Positions 1-8,974 of a stretch of DNA of 64,000 nucleotides are shown piece by piece. The notes under the pieces are model-generated. The model was given only the letters and a program-made list of their open reading frames with translations. It searched no databases and was not told the origin of the DNA. The DNA comes from Streptomyces sp. MRC013 (lineage in GTDB: Bacteria; Actinomycetota; Actinomycetes; Streptomycetales; Streptomycetaceae): assembly GCF_023614235.1 (NCBI RefSeq), contig NZ_CP094264.1, positions 1,798,001 to 1,862,000 on the forward strand, written 5' to 3'. The translations under genes were made by a program, and so were the position numbers. Numbering within the stretch: the first letter of the stretch is position 1; the number at the start of each line of letters is the position of its first letter.

Positions 1-741
1 ATCGAGCCGTACACGGACCCGATCCCGATCCAGCCGACCGCGCACTACGCGATGGGCGGCATCCCGACGAACGTCCAGGGCGAGGTCCTCAGCGACAACA
101 CCACGGTCGTCCCGGGCCTGTACGCGGCCGGCGAGGTCGCCTGCGTCTCCGTGCACGGCGCCAACCGCCTGGGCACCAACTCCCTGCTCGACATCAACGT
201 CTTCGGGCGCCGCGCCGGCATCGCCGCCGCCGAGTACTCCGCGAAGGCCGACTACGTCGAGCTGCCGGAGAACCCGGCGTCCTTCGTGGAGGAGCAGGTC
301 GAGCGCCTGCGCCGCTCCACGGGCACCGAGCGGGTCGCCGAGCTCCGCCGGGAGCTGCAGGAGACCATGGACGCCAACGTCATGGTGTTCCGCACCGAGC
401 AGACGATCAAGACCGCGGTCGAGAAGATCGCCGAGCTGCGCGAGCGCTACCGGAACGTCGCCATCCAGGACAAGGGCAAGCGGTACAACACCGATCTGCT
501 GGAGGCCATCGAGCTGGGCAACCTGCTCGACCTGGCCGAGGTCATGGCCGTCTCGGCGCTGGCCCGCAAGGAGTCCCGCGGCGGTCACTACCGCGAGGAC
601 TACCCGAACCGCGACGACGTCAACTTCATGCGCCACACCATGGCGTACCGCGAGGTCGGCGACGACGGCACCGAGACCGTCCGCCTCGACTACAAGCCGG
701 TCGTCCAGACCCGCTACCAGCCGATGGAGCGTAAGTACTGA
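1..741 (+). CDS. sdhA: Succinate dehydrogenase flavoprotein subunit, C-terminal part
   Basis: Partial gene entering from the left edge; reading frame 1 is open from base 1 to the TGA at 739-741. It encodes the C-terminal part of the FAD subunit that oxidises succinate to fumarate at the membrane (TCA cycle, complex II). Visible signatures are HYAMGG near the start, the FAD-contacting segment GLYAAGEVACVSVHGANRLG followed by NSLLDINVFGRRAG, and the C-terminal helical and capping region with the REDYPNRDD motif typical of SdhA. The stop codon overlaps the sdhB start by one base, so the two are translationally coupled. The N-terminal FAD-binding half lies outside the window. Confidence 0.97.
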   Translation: MEPYTDPIPIQPTAHYAMGGIPTNVQGEVLSDNTTVVPGLYAAGEVACVSVHGANRLGTNSLLDINVFGRRAGIAAAEYSAKADYVELPENPASFVEEQVERLRRSTGTERVAELRRELQETMDANVMVFRTEQTIKTAVEKIAELRERYRNVAIQDKGKRYNTDLLEAIELGNLLDLAEVMAVSALARKESRGGHYREDYPNRDDVNFMRHTMAYREVGDDGTETVRLDYKPVVQTRYQPMERKY

Positions 742-1499
742 TGGCTACCCCGATCCTGGAGAAGACGGCCGCCAAGGCCGGCGCCTCCCCCTACATAACG
801 GTCACGTTCCGGGTCCGCCGCTTCAACCCCGAGATGTCGGACGAGGCGCAGTGGCAGGACTTCCAGGTCGAGATCGACCCCAAGGAGCGGGTGCTCGACG
901 GTCTCCACAAGATCAAGTGGGACGTGGACGGCTCGCTGACCTTCCGCCGCTCCTGCGCGCACGGCATCTGCGGCTCCGACGCCATGCGGATCAACGGCAA
1001 GAACCGGCTGGCCTGCAAGACGCTGATCAAGGACATCAACCCGGAGAAGCCGATCACGGTCGAGCCCATCAAGGGCATGACGGTCCTCAAGGACCTCGTG
1101 GTCGACATGGAGCCGTTCTTCCAGGCGTACCGGGACGTGATGCCGTTCCTGATCACGTCGGGGAACGAGCCGACGCGGGAGCGGCTGCAGTCCGCGGAGG
1201 ACCGGGAGCGCTTCGACGACACGACCAAGTGCATCCTGTGCGCCGCCTGCACCTCCTCCTGCCCGGTGTTCTGGAACGACGGCCAGTACTTCGGCCCGGC
1301 CGCGATCGTCAACGCCCACCGCTTCATCTTCGACTCGCGCGACGAGGCCGCGGAGCAGCGGCTGGAGGTCCTCAACGACAAGGACGGCGTGTGGCGCTGC
1401 CGCACCACGTTCAACTGCACGGACGCCTGCCCGCGCGGCATCGAGGTCACCAAGGCGATCGCCGAGGTCAAGCGCGCGCTGATCACGCGCCGCTACTGA
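741..1499 (+). CDS. sdhB: Succinate dehydrogenase iron-sulfur subunit
   Basis: A 252-residue electron-transfer subunit of complex II carrying electrons from the SdhA flavin to quinone. All three cluster motifs are present: the [2Fe-2S] site SCAHGICGSDAMRINGKNRL in the N-terminal half, the [4Fe-4S] site CILCAACTSSCP near residue 170, and the [3Fe-4S]/[4Fe-4S] cysteines in CRTTFNCTDACPRGIEVTKA near the C-terminus. The ATG overlaps the sdhA stop codon (TGATG), which fixes the start. A strong intrinsic terminator follows 25 bases after the stop, so this is the last gene of the sdh operon. Confidence 0.97.
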   Translation: MATPILEKTAAKAGASPYITVTFRVRRFNPEMSDEAQWQDFQVEIDPKERVLDGLHKIKWDVDGSLTFRRSCAHGICGSDAMRINGKNRLACKTLIKDINPEKPITVEPIKGMTVLKDLVVDMEPFFQAYRDVMPFLITSGNEPTRERLQSAEDRERFDDTTKCILCAACTSSCPVFWNDGQYFGPAAIVNAHRFIFDSRDEAAEQRLEVLNDKDGVWRCRTTFNCTDACPRGIEVTKAIAEVKRALITRRY

Positions 1500-1523
1500 C
1501 GCCCCGGCGCTCGGCGCGCCCCC

Positions 1524-1577
1524 GCGGACGGCCCGCTCCCGTACCACCGGTACGGGGCGGGCCGTCCGCCGTTTTTT
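1524..1577 (+). terminator. Rho-independent terminator after sdhB
   Basis: Arms at 1524-1545 and 1549-1569 pair over about 21 bp with one bulged base and a three-base loop, and are followed by six T residues at 1572-1577. A hairpin with a true T-run is uncommon in this GC-rich sequence, and the position just after sdhB fits the end of the sdh operon. Confidence 0.9.
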
Positions 1578-1687
1578 GGCCGGTAAGAGCCGTGGGGCGA
1601 CTGGTTGCAGTGGGCATCTACCGGGGGGCGGGGCGCTCGTTCCGTCCACCCAGTCCGCTTCGTTCCCTCTTCGTCTGCGAGGCCCCC

Positions 1688-2953
1688 ATGCCCGAAACAC
1701 CGATCGAGTCCGTGCCGGAAACCGTACCGGGAGGGCAGCGGGTCGCGTCCCCGGCCGCCGGGGAGCGGGAGCCCGTGGCGTTCCCCCAGGACCGCACCTG
1801 CCCCTACCATCCGCCGACCGCCTTCGACCCCCTCCGCGAGGAGCGCCCCCTCTCCCGGGTCCGCCTCTACGACGGCCGCCTCGTCTGGTTCGTCACCGGC
1901 CACGCCGCGGCGCGGGAGCTCCTCGCCGACCCGCGGCTGTCGACGGACTCCACCGACCCGGCGTTCCCCATCCCCACCGAGCGGGCGGCGGTGCTCCGCA
2001 CCCGGCGGCGGGCGGTGATGCTCGGCGAGGACGACCCGGTGCACAACGAGCAGCGCAGGCCGCTGATCCCCAGCTTCACGCTGAAGCGGATCGCGCAGCT
2101 GCGCCCGGGCATCGAGCGGATCGTGCACGAGCTGCTGGACCGGATGGTCGAGCAGGGCCCGCCGGCGGAACTGGTGAGCGCGTTCGCGCTGCCGGTGCCG
2201 TCGATGGTGATCTGCGAGCTGCTGGGCGTGCCCTACGAGGACCACGAGTTCTTCGAGGAGCAGTCCCGGCGGGCGCTGCGCGGCCCCCGCGCGGAGGACA
2301 GCACCGAGGCGGCCGACCGGCTGGAGGCGTACCTGGGCGGTCTGGTCGACGCCAAGCGGACCGCGCCGGGGGACGGGCTGCTGGACCAGCTCGTGGTGGA
2401 GCAGTACGCCACGGGACGGATGGGCCGGCAGGAGCTGGTCGACCTGGCGCTGCTGATGCTGGTGGCGGGGCACGAGACGACCGCCAACATGCTGTCGCTC
2501 GGCACCTTCGCGCTGCTGCGCCACCCGGAGCGGCTGGCGGAGCTGCGGGCCGACCCGTCGCTGCTGCCGGCGGCGGTGGAGGAGCTGCTGCGGTTCCTGT
2601 CGATCGCGGACGGGATGCTGCGGTTCGCGCGGGAGGACGTGGAGGTGGCCGGGACGGTGATCCGGGCCGGTGAGGGCGTGGTCTTCTCGACGTCCCTGAT
2701 CAACCGGGACGCCTCGGTGTACGCGGACCCCGACGTCCTCGACTGGCGGCGGTCGGCCCGGCACCACCTGGCGTTCGGCTTCGGCATCCACCAGTGCCTG
2801 GGGCAGAACCTGGCGCGGGCGGAGATGGAGATCGCCCTCGGGGCGCTGCTGGAACGGCTCCCGGGACTGCGGCTGGCCGTCCCGGCGGAGGAGATCCCCT
2901 TCAAACCCGGCGACACGCTGCAGGGGATGGTGGAGTTGCCGGTGGTCTGGTGA
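1688..2953 (+). CDS. Cytochrome P450 (CYP105-like)
   Basis: A 421-residue soluble class I cytochrome P450, a haem-thiolate monooxygenase that takes electrons from a small ferredoxin. The I-helix oxygen-activation motif AGHETT is at residues 260-265, the K-helix ExxR at 299-302, and the haem-binding loop FGFGIHQCLGQ at 363-373 with Cys370 as thiolate ligand. The N-terminus has the CPYHPP segment common in CYP105-type enzymes. The ATG at 1688 is preceded by GAGG at suitable spacing; the open frame extends further upstream but overlaps sdhB and the terminator. A [3Fe-4S] ferredoxin gene follows after 14 bases, the usual streptomycete arrangement. The substrate cannot be inferred, and no ferredoxin reductase is adjacent. 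Confidence 0.95.
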   Translation: MPETPIESVPETVPGGQRVASPAAGEREPVAFPQDRTCPYHPPTAFDPLREERPLSRVRLYDGRLVWFVTGHAAARELLADPRLSTDSTDPAFPIPTERAAVLRTRRRAVMLGEDDPVHNEQRRPLIPSFTLKRIAQLRPGIERIVHELLDRMVEQGPPAELVSAFALPVPSMVICELLGVPYEDHEFFEEQSRRALRGPRAEDSTEAADRLEAYLGGLVDAKRTAPGDGLLDQLVVEQYATGRMGRQELVDLALLMLVAGHETTANMLSLGTFALLRHPERLAELRADPSLLPAAVEELLRFLSIADGMLRFAREDVEVAGTVIRAGEGVVFSTSLINRDASVYADPDVLDWRRSARHHLAFGFGIHQCLGQNLARAEMEIALGALLERLPGLRLAVPAEEIPFKPGDTLQGMVELPVVW

Positions 2954-2967
2954 GGAGGCTGGACACC

Positions 2968-3156
2968 ATGCGAATCTCCATCGATCAGGACCGCTGCATC
3001 GGGGCGGGCCAGTGCGCCCTGACGGCCCCCGAGGTGTTCACCCAGGACGACGACGGCTACGGCGCCCTGCGGCCGGGGCACGACCCGGACCATCCGATGG
3101 CGAGGGAGGCGGCCCGCGCCTGCCCGGTCCGCGCCATCACGGTCGCCGACTCCTGA
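2968..3156 (+). CDS. [3Fe-4S] ferredoxin, P450 partner
   Basis: A 62-residue ferredoxin. Cysteines at 10 and 16 in RCIGAGQCALTAPEVF and a later CPVRAI site supply three cluster ligands; the position normally holding the fourth Cys of a [4Fe-4S] cluster (residue 13) is Ala, which indicates a [3Fe-4S] cluster as in SoyB and FdxSUB-type ferredoxins. The gene begins 14 bases after the P450 stop with a GAGGAGG-like ribosome site in the gap, so the pair is cotranscribed and the protein most likely reduces the upstream P450. Confidence 0.93.
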   Translation: MRISIDQDRCIGAGQCALTAPEVFTQDDDGYGALRPGHDPDHPMAREAARACPVRAITVADS

Positions 3157-3226
3157 CGGGCGGGCCCGCCCCGGCGGCACGGGCGGGTCCGACCGCGCCG
3201 CCGGGACCGCGAGGGGGTGCCGGGCG

Positions 3227-3258
3227 GGGGCGGAGGGTGTGCGGCACCCCTCCGCCCC
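3227..3258. terminator. Bidirectional hairpin between ferredoxin and methyltransferase genes
   Basis: Arms 3227-3239 and 3245-3258 form a 13-bp GC stem with a five-base loop in the gap between two convergent genes. There is no T-run, so its action as a terminator is inferred from position and symmetry. Confidence 0.6.
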
Positions 3259-3288
3259 GCGGGGGCGGTCGTCGGGCGGCAGGTCCGC

Positions 3289-4453
3289 TCAGCCGCCGGC
3301 GGCGGCCGGCGCCGGCGGCCGGTCGCGGGCGAGACGCCACAGCGATGTCACTTCCGCGGCCCGGGCGGCGTGGAGGGGGTCGGCGGCGTCCCCCGCCCGT
3401 GGGTGCCGCGGCCTGGTGTCGAGCCTGTCCACCACGCGCAGGCCCGCCGCATCGATACCGGCCAGCAGTTCGCCGCGCGTCCTGAGTCCCAGGTGCTCGG
3501 CCAGGTCGGACAGGAGGAGCCACCCCTCGCCCCCCCGGTGCGAGGTGCGCGCCGAGCCCGTCCAGGAAACCGCGGAGCATGGCGCCGCCGGGGTCGTAGA
3601 CGCCCTGTTCCACGGCGGACGTGGGCCGGGCCGGGATCCAGGGCGGGTTGCAGACGACGAGGTCCGCGCGCCCGCCGGGGAAGAGGGCCGGGCCCACGAC
3701 CTCGACGCGTCCGGTCAGGCGCAGCCGGCGGACGTTCTCCCGCGCGCACGCCAGGGCGCGCGGGCCGGCGTCCGTGGCCACGATGCGCTCGACTCCCCGG
3801 CGGGCCAGGACGGCCGCGAGCACTCCCGTCCCCGTACCGAGGTCGAACGCGGTGCGGCGGCCCGTGCGGCGGTCCGCCGGCGCGGGGAGCGGCGCGTGCG
3901 CGACGAGGTCGACGTATTCGCCCCTGACCGGGGAGAACACACCGTAGTGCGGGTGGATCCGGGCGCCGAGGGCCGGCACCTCCACGCCTTTGGTGCGCCA
4001 CTGGTGCGCTCCGATCGCGCCCAGGAGTTCCGTGAGCGGGACGGCCGTGGGCCCGGACGGCGGGCCGTACGCCTCGGTGCACGCCCGGCGCACGTCGGGG
4101 GCCCTGCGCAGGTCTAGGCGGTAGTCCTCCTCCAGCAGCACGAGCAGCCTGCCGAGTACGCGGGCGCGGTGGCCGCGGGCCCGGCGGTGCAGGTGGAAGG
4201 AGTCCGCGGGGCCGTCACCCCGCCGGGGGGCCTTGCGGTCGACGCGGCGGCCCATCGCCTGCAGGAGCCGGCGTGCGCCGTGGAAGTCGCCCCGCCACAG
4301 CAGGGCGGTGCCCTCGCAGGCCAGGCGGTGGGCGGTGTCGGCGTTCAGGCGGTCGTCCGCGACGACGACGCGGCGGGGCGGCGGGGCCGCGCTCTCGGAG
4401 TGCCAGCGGGCGGAACGGGGGGTGTCGGACTCGGTCCAGTGGACGGTGGGCAC
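3289..4453 (-). CDS. HemK/PrmC-like class I methyltransferase, frameshifted
   Basis: An SAM-dependent methyltransferase of about 388 residues. The SAM-binding motif FDLGTGTGVLAAVLARRG and the catalytic-type VVCNPPWIP motif (NPPY/W, as in N5-glutamine and N6-adenine methyltransferases) are clear, preceded by a roughly 180-residue N-terminal domain with TALLWRGDFHGARRLLQA. The chosen start is GTG 4453, with GAGGAG at 4460-4465. After LGAHLAPGG the frame is lost at a run of seven C (3530-3536). With six C the sequence continues sensibly (EGWLLLSDLAEHLGL) to a stop at 3289-3291. Read literally, the frame runs on to 3137 with a nonsense tail. Either a real disruption or a one-base sequence error. 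The methylated substrate is unknown. Confidence 0.75.
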
Positions 4454-4456
4454 CAC

Positions 4457-4933
4457 GTACTCCTCGTGCTCGAACGTGCGGGGGCACGGAGAGCGCTTCG
4501 ACGAGGAGCGGGAGGGACGGCCCGTACCGCGGCACGGGCTCGTGCGTCGGGGCCGGCGGGCTACCGCTCCCTCGTCGAAGCGCGGGAGGAGGAGTCGCCG
4601 AGAACCATGCCGAGCGTCATGAACGGACCTTTCGAGGAGACGACGCAAGAGGCTCGCACACCCCCGCCGCCCCGGGCAAGCCGCTTCGGGCGGAGGTTCC
4701 GACCTCCGGGCCACGCGGCGCCCGCCCGCCGATGAGGGGCCGCGCGGCGGGGGCCGGGAGGGCCGGGCCGGGGCGGGCACCCGTGCGGCAGGGACCGGGA
4801 GGACCGGGCCGGGACGCGCGGAGCGGGAGGCGCGGGGGTGCCCGCCGTTCCGGCCGCGGGGCCTCCGGGCGGCGGGCGCCGCCGGCCGGTCCGCCCGTCG
4901 CGACGGCGGGCGCGGGAGCGGGGCCCGCCCCGT
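4457..4933. other. Gene-free interval between divergent methyltransferase and TetR genes
   Basis: About 480 bases with no convincing gene. All frames here give Arg/Pro/Gly-rich translations typical of non-coding GC-rich DNA. It should contain the methyltransferase promoter next to 4460-4480 and ends with the leaderless TetR promoter. Confidence 0.5.
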
Positions 4934-4939
4934 TAGGCT
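4934..4939 (+). promoter_or_regulatory. -10 element of a probable leaderless TetR transcript
   Basis: TAGGCT ends eight bases before the GTG at 4948, so transcription would start at or next to the start codon. No ribosome-binding sequence precedes this GTG, which supports leaderless translation. Confidence 0.55.
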
Positions 4940-4947
4940 CGGGTGCC

Positions 4948-5736
4948 GTGAAGGAACGGAAGGCGTCCGCCAAGGCGCCGAAGAGCGAGCAGACGCGCGC
5001 CCTCATCCTGGAGACCGCGCTCCGGCTGTTCGAGGAGCGCGGCTACGACAGGACGACGATGCGGGCCGTCGCCCAGGAGGCGGGCGTCTCCGTGGGCAGC
5101 GCCTACTACTACTTCGCCTCCAAGGAACACCTGGTCCAGGGTTTCTACGACCGGATCGCCGCCGAGCACGAGGCCGCGGTCCGGCCGGTCCTGGCCGGCG
5201 GCGGGGACCTCGCGGTGCGGGTCCGCGACACGCTGCTGACCTGGCTGGACGTGGCGGAGCCGTACCACCGGTTCGCGGCGCAGTTCTTCAAGAACGCCGC
5301 CGACCCGAAGAGCCCGCTCAGCCCCTTCTCCCCCGAGTCGGCCGACGCCCGCCGGGCCGCGATCTGCGTCCACGAGCGGGTGCTGCGGGGTTCCGACACG
5401 AAGACCGCACCCGAACTGGCCGACGTGCTGCCGCAGTTGCTGTGGCTGATGCACATGGGACTGGTGCTGTTCTGGGTCTACGACCGCAGCGAGGGCGCCG
5501 AGCGGAGCCGCCGGCTCGTGGAGCGGACGGCCCCGCTGGTCGCGCAGGCCGTCGCGCTGTCCCGGTTCCGGGTGCTGCGGCCGCTGGTGCGCCAGGCCCG
5601 CGACGTCGCCGCGGAGTTCCTGCCGGGGGCCGGGGAGGCGCTGGGGAGGGACGCGCCCGCGGACGGCGCGGCCCGGCCGCCGGGCGGGGACGGGCCGCCG
5701 GAGGGCGCCCCGCGGGGGCCGGCTACAGCCAGCTGA
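4948..5736 (+). CDS. TetR/AcrR family transcriptional regulator
   Basis: A 262-residue regulator. The N-terminal helix-turn-helix domain spans roughly residues 14-65 and contains the signatures EERGYDRTTMRAVAQEAGVS and VGSAYYYFASKEHLVQGFYD. The rest is a helical ligand-binding and dimerisation domain with a Pro/Gly-rich C-terminal tail. The GTG start is chosen because the -10 box lies just upstream and the translation before it is low-complexity. The gene overlaps the 3' end of the convergent solute-binding protein gene by 14 bases. The regulated genes and ligand are unknown. Confidence 0.92.
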   Translation: MKERKASAKAPKSEQTRALILETALRLFEERGYDRTTMRAVAQEAGVSVGSAYYYFASKEHLVQGFYDRIAAEHEAAVRPVLAGGGDLAVRVRDTLLTWLDVAEPYHRFAAQFFKNAADPKSPLSPFSPESADARRAAICVHERVLRGSDTKTAPELADVLPQLLWLMHMGLVLFWVYDRSEGAERSRRLVERTAPLVAQAVALSRFRVLRPLVRQARDVAAEFLPGAGEALGRDAPADGAARPPGGDGPPEGAPRGPATAS

Positions 5737-7282
5737 GCTCCCAGAGGCGCCAGATGCCCGTGCCGTCGGACAGGTACTGCGAACCCGTGATGTCCGGGCT
5801 GCTCAGCACGTAGTCCTTCTTCTGCCACAGCGGCACCAGCGGCACGTCCTCGGCGACCCGCGTCTGGATCTCCTTGAAGCCGTCCACGGCCCTGGCCCGG
5901 TCGACGTGCTGCTGGGTGGCGGCGATGAGCCGGTCGACGCGGGTGCTGGCATAGGCGTTCTGCAGGGTGCTGCCCCGGCCGACCAGGGGCTGGGTGAAGC
6001 TGTCCGAGTCCGGGAAGTCCGGGAGCCAGCCGATCCCGTACGCGTCGTAGGCGCCGTCGGCGTAACCCTTCTGGAACTCCTTCCACTCCGCGGAGACGAT
6101 CTTCACCCGGAACAGTCCGGTTCCCTCCAGCTGGCGGCGCAGCTCGACCGCCTCCGCCGCCGACGTCTCGCCGGCGCGGTGCGCGTAGGTGAGGCTGACG
6201 GGTGTGTCGACGTCCGCGTCGCGCAGCAGTTCCCGCGCCCGGTCCACGGCCTCCCGCCCATCGGGGTAGAGGTCGAAGAAGGGCGTGCTGTGGCCGATGA
6301 AGCCGCGCGGGATCAGCGAGTACAGCGGCTCCACCGTCGAGCGGTACGGGCCGCTGGCGATCCTGTTGCGGTCGACCAGCGCGGCCACGGCCTGCCGTAC
6401 CGCCTTCTGCGCCGTCACCGAGCCCTCACGGAGGTTGAAGACGATGCTGCGGATCTCCGCCGTGGGGGCCTCCGTCACCCGGACGCCCTCCTCGTCCGGG
6501 TCGAGCGTGGAGAGCGTCTCCGGCGGGAGGTCCCGGTGGGTCACGTCGACGTCGCCGTTGCGCAGGGCGAGGGCGAGCTGCTCGCCCTCGGCGAAGTACC
6601 GCACCTCGACCGGAGCGGCGGGGCGTTCCAGGGCGCCCCGGTAGCGGGGGTTGGGCTCCAGCAGCGCGCGGACGCCCGGCCGGTACTCGGCGAGCACGTA
6701 CGGCCCGGAGCCGTCGACGGCGGTGCCCCCGCGCAGCCGGTCCTTCGGGTAGCGCGTGCTGTCGACGATCGCGCCCGCGCCCGTGGCGAGCTTCAGCGGG
6801 AACGTCGCGTCCTTGGCGGCCAGCCTGAAGACGACCTTGCGGTCCCGGGCGGTGACGCTCTCGAGCGTCGGGAAGAGCGCCGCCGGGCCGACGTCGGCGG
6901 CGATGCCGAGCATCCGGTCGAACGAGTACTTCACGTCCTGCGCGGTCACCTCGCGGCCGTTGGAGAAGGTCAGGCCCTCCCGCAGGGTGCACTCGTACCT
7001 GGTGAGCGACGAACCGGCGAAGCCGCAGACCTCGGCGGCGTCGGGCACCGGGGTCGTGGCACCCGGCTTGAAGGTCAGCAGAGACTGGTAGACGTTGCTG
7101 TAGACGGCCCAGGAACCGGAGTCGTACGCGCCGGCCGGATCCAGGGAGGTGACCTCGTCGGTCGTACCGACGGATATCGGCCGCCCCTTGCCGCGGTCCA
7201 ACGGCAGCAGGTGCCAGAGCCCCGCACCGACCGCCGCCAAGACCGCGCACACCATGATGATCCGGACATGGATCGACCGCAT
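5723..7282 (-). CDS. ABC transporter solute-binding protein, family 5 (peptide/nickel type)
   Basis: A 519-residue extracytoplasmic solute-binding protein of the OppA/DppA family. It opens with a hydrophobic N-terminal segment (MRSIHVRIIMVCAVLAAVGA), then VGTTDEVTSLDPAGAYDSGS, the typical start of a mature family 5 domain, and YSFDRMLGI and related conserved blocks. No clear lipobox is present, so it may be anchored by an uncleaved N-terminal helix. The ATG at 7282 has AAAGGAA upstream; a longer frame to 7345 lacks such a site. No permease or ATPase genes are adjacent, so it is either an orphan or served by a distant transporter. The substrate is probably an oligopeptide but not proven. Confidence 0.9.
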   Translation of the reverse strand: MRSIHVRIIMVCAVLAAVGAGLWHLLPLDRGKGRPISVGTTDEVTSLDPAGAYDSGSWAVYSNVYQSLLTFKPGATTPVPDAAEVCGFAGSSLTRYECTLREGLTFSNGREVTAQDVKYSFDRMLGIAADVGPAALFPTLESVTARDRKVVFRLAAKDATFPLKLATGAGAIVDSTRYPKDRLRGGTAVDGSGPYVLAEYRPGVRALLEPNPRYRGALERPAAPVEVRYFAEGEQLALALRNGDVDVTHRDLPPETLSTLDPDEEGVRVTEAPTAEIRSIVFNLREGSVTAQKAVRQAVAALVDRNRIASGPYRSTVEPLYSLIPRGFIGHSTPFFDLYPDGREAVDRARELLRDADVDTPVSLTYAHRAGETSAAEAVELRRQLEGTGLFRVKIVSAEWKEFQKGYADGAYDAYGIGWLPDFPDSDSFTQPLVGRGSTLQNAYASTRVDRLIAATQQHVDRARAVDGFKEIQTRVAEDVPLVPLWQKKDYVLSSPDITGSQYLSDGTGIWRLWELSWL

Positions 7283-7649
7283 AGTCGTGATTCCTTTCGC
7301 GCCCTCCCCTGTGCGATGGCGCAAACTCAACCACAGACGGTTCACGCGGGGAAGGGCGAACTTTCACTTCCCGGTCACGTCGACTCCACCGTCCGGTGCC
7401 CGGCGCTCGGTGCCGGCATCCGCCACGCCGCTCGTGCAGCCCCGACCCCCGCGGGCCCCTGCCGCCGAAGCGGGAGTCCTTCGAGCGACTCGCCGAAGTG
7501 CGCGAGGTGCCGGACAGGCAGGACGGGGCAGGCCGTACGGAGCCGACGAGCCCCACGGCTCGTCCGACCCGCACGGCTGCTCCCGTACGACGGGCCGGCG
7601 GCGCAGCACCCTTGATCGTCTTCTGTGCGGCGCCTGGGCTCTCGTGCCC
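7283..7649. other. Intergenic region between divergent SBP and pentapeptide-repeat genes
   Basis: About 370 bases with no recognised gene. It must hold the promoters of both flanking genes. No clear operator or terminator was found. Confidence 0.5.
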
Positions 7650-8810
7650 ATGGGGACGGGGGAACCGGGCCGCGGTCGGCGCGCGTGGCACGAGGGGTCG
7701 GTCAGGCGTCGTGCGGCCGCAGCCCTGCTGGCCGGGGCGGGGCTGGTCCTTCCGGGCACGGTGTTCGTCGTACTGCCGGGGATGGTGGTCGACCACGATC
7801 TCGCCGGGGCGAGCGTCGCCGCGCAGGATCGGCCGAAGGCGGTGAACGATGTCCGCACGACGCTTCTGCAGGTGATCGGCGGCCTGGTCGTGCTTTTCGG
7901 CGCGTGCGCCACCTGGCGGCGGCCGCGGGTGAGTCAGGACGGACTGCGCGCCACCCAGGAGGGCTACGTCACCGACCGGTTCAGCCGGGCCGCCGACCAG
8001 CTCGGCAGCGACAAGCTGGACGTGCGCACCGGCGGGTTGCACGCGCTGTGGCGGATCGCGGAGCAGTCCGCCCGCGACCGGGAGGCCATCGTCTCCATCC
8101 AGGCGGCGTACCTGCGTACCCACCTGCCCTGGCCGCCCGCCGGGCCGGAAGCACCGGCGGCGGACGTGTCCGTCAACGACGTCGCGCCCCTGGAGACTCG
8201 CGCCGCCGACGCCCAGGTGGCGCTGACCGCGCTCGGCGTGCTGCGCCAGCACCGGGAGCAGTCCTGGGCCGGTCCCAGCATCACCGACCTGCGCCGGGCG
8301 GACTGCGACGGGCTGGGGTTCTCCGAGGTCAACTTCGACCGCGCCTGCATGGAGGCGGCGGGCCTGTACCACGCCCATCTGACCCGGGCGTCCCTGGTCT
8401 CGGTCAACCTGCGGCACGCCGACCTCACGACGGCGATCCTCCGCCGGGCCCGCCGCGTCCTGGCCGACCCGCGGGCGGCGAAGCTGGTCGAAACCGACTT
8501 GCGCGACGCCGACTTCACCGAGACCGATCCGCGCGAGGCGAACCTGCGCAAGGCCGACGCCCACGGCGCGGCCTTCCACCGCGCCGACCTCCGCATGACC
8601 GACTTGCGCGGCACCGACCTGAGCACCGCCGACCTCGTCGAGGCACGCCTGGCCGGCGCCCTGGCCAGTGAGCACACCCGCTGGCCCGCCGGCTTCGACC
8701 ACGTGGCCGCCGGGGTCGTCGAAGCCGACGACCCCGGCCCCGAGCCCTCGCCCCTCCTCCAGCCGCCCGGGATGACGTGGCGGGCACCGCCGCTGCGGTC
8801 CACTCCCTGA
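7650..8810 (+). CDS. Pentapeptide-repeat protein with N-terminal membrane segments
   Basis: About 386 residues. Two hydrophobic segments near the N-terminus (AAALLAGAGLVLPGTVFVVL and TLLQVIGGLVVLFGACATW) are followed by RATQEGYVTDRFSRAADQLG, a block frequent in actinobacterial membrane pentapeptide proteins. From about residue 210 the sequence has A(D/N)LXX repeats (LRHADLTTAIL, ADFTETDPREANLRKADA, RADLRMTDLRGTDLSTADL) that should fold as a right-handed quadrilateral beta-helix. The start is uncertain: ATG 7650 is used here, and GTG 7644 and longer starts are also in frame. The function is unknown. Family members include DNA mimics and scaffolds, but the membrane N-terminus argues against a soluble gyrase inhibitor. 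Confidence 0.82.
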   Translation: MGTGEPGRGRRAWHEGSVRRRAAAALLAGAGLVLPGTVFVVLPGMVVDHDLAGASVAAQDRPKAVNDVRTTLLQVIGGLVVLFGACATWRRPRVSQDGLRATQEGYVTDRFSRAADQLGSDKLDVRTGGLHALWRIAEQSARDREAIVSIQAAYLRTHLPWPPAGPEAPAADVSVNDVAPLETRAADAQVALTALGVLRQHREQSWAGPSITDLRRADCDGLGFSEVNFDRACMEAAGLYHAHLTRASLVSVNLRHADLTTAILRRARRVLADPRAAKLVETDLRDADFTETDPREANLRKADAHGAAFHRADLRMTDLRGTDLSTADLVEARLAGALASEHTRWPAGFDHVAAGVVEADDPGPEPSPLLQPPGMTWRAPPLRSTP

Positions 8811-8974
8811 CCGGGGCGCGCCGGTCAAAACTGCGGCGACCGCGACCCACCGTCCGGTGCCGTTCTCGGTGGCGTCCTGATCGCGCGGGGCCCGGGCCGC
8901 CGGCCGGATCCGGGGGCTGATGCCGCCCCCCGGGCCGTCAACCCGGCGGGGACGACGGGCGGGGGCGGGGGCGG

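Noticed and set aside
1688..3156. Part of a biosynthetic gene cluster around the P450
   Set aside because: Only a P450 and its ferredoxin are present; no synthase, tailoring or export genes surround them.
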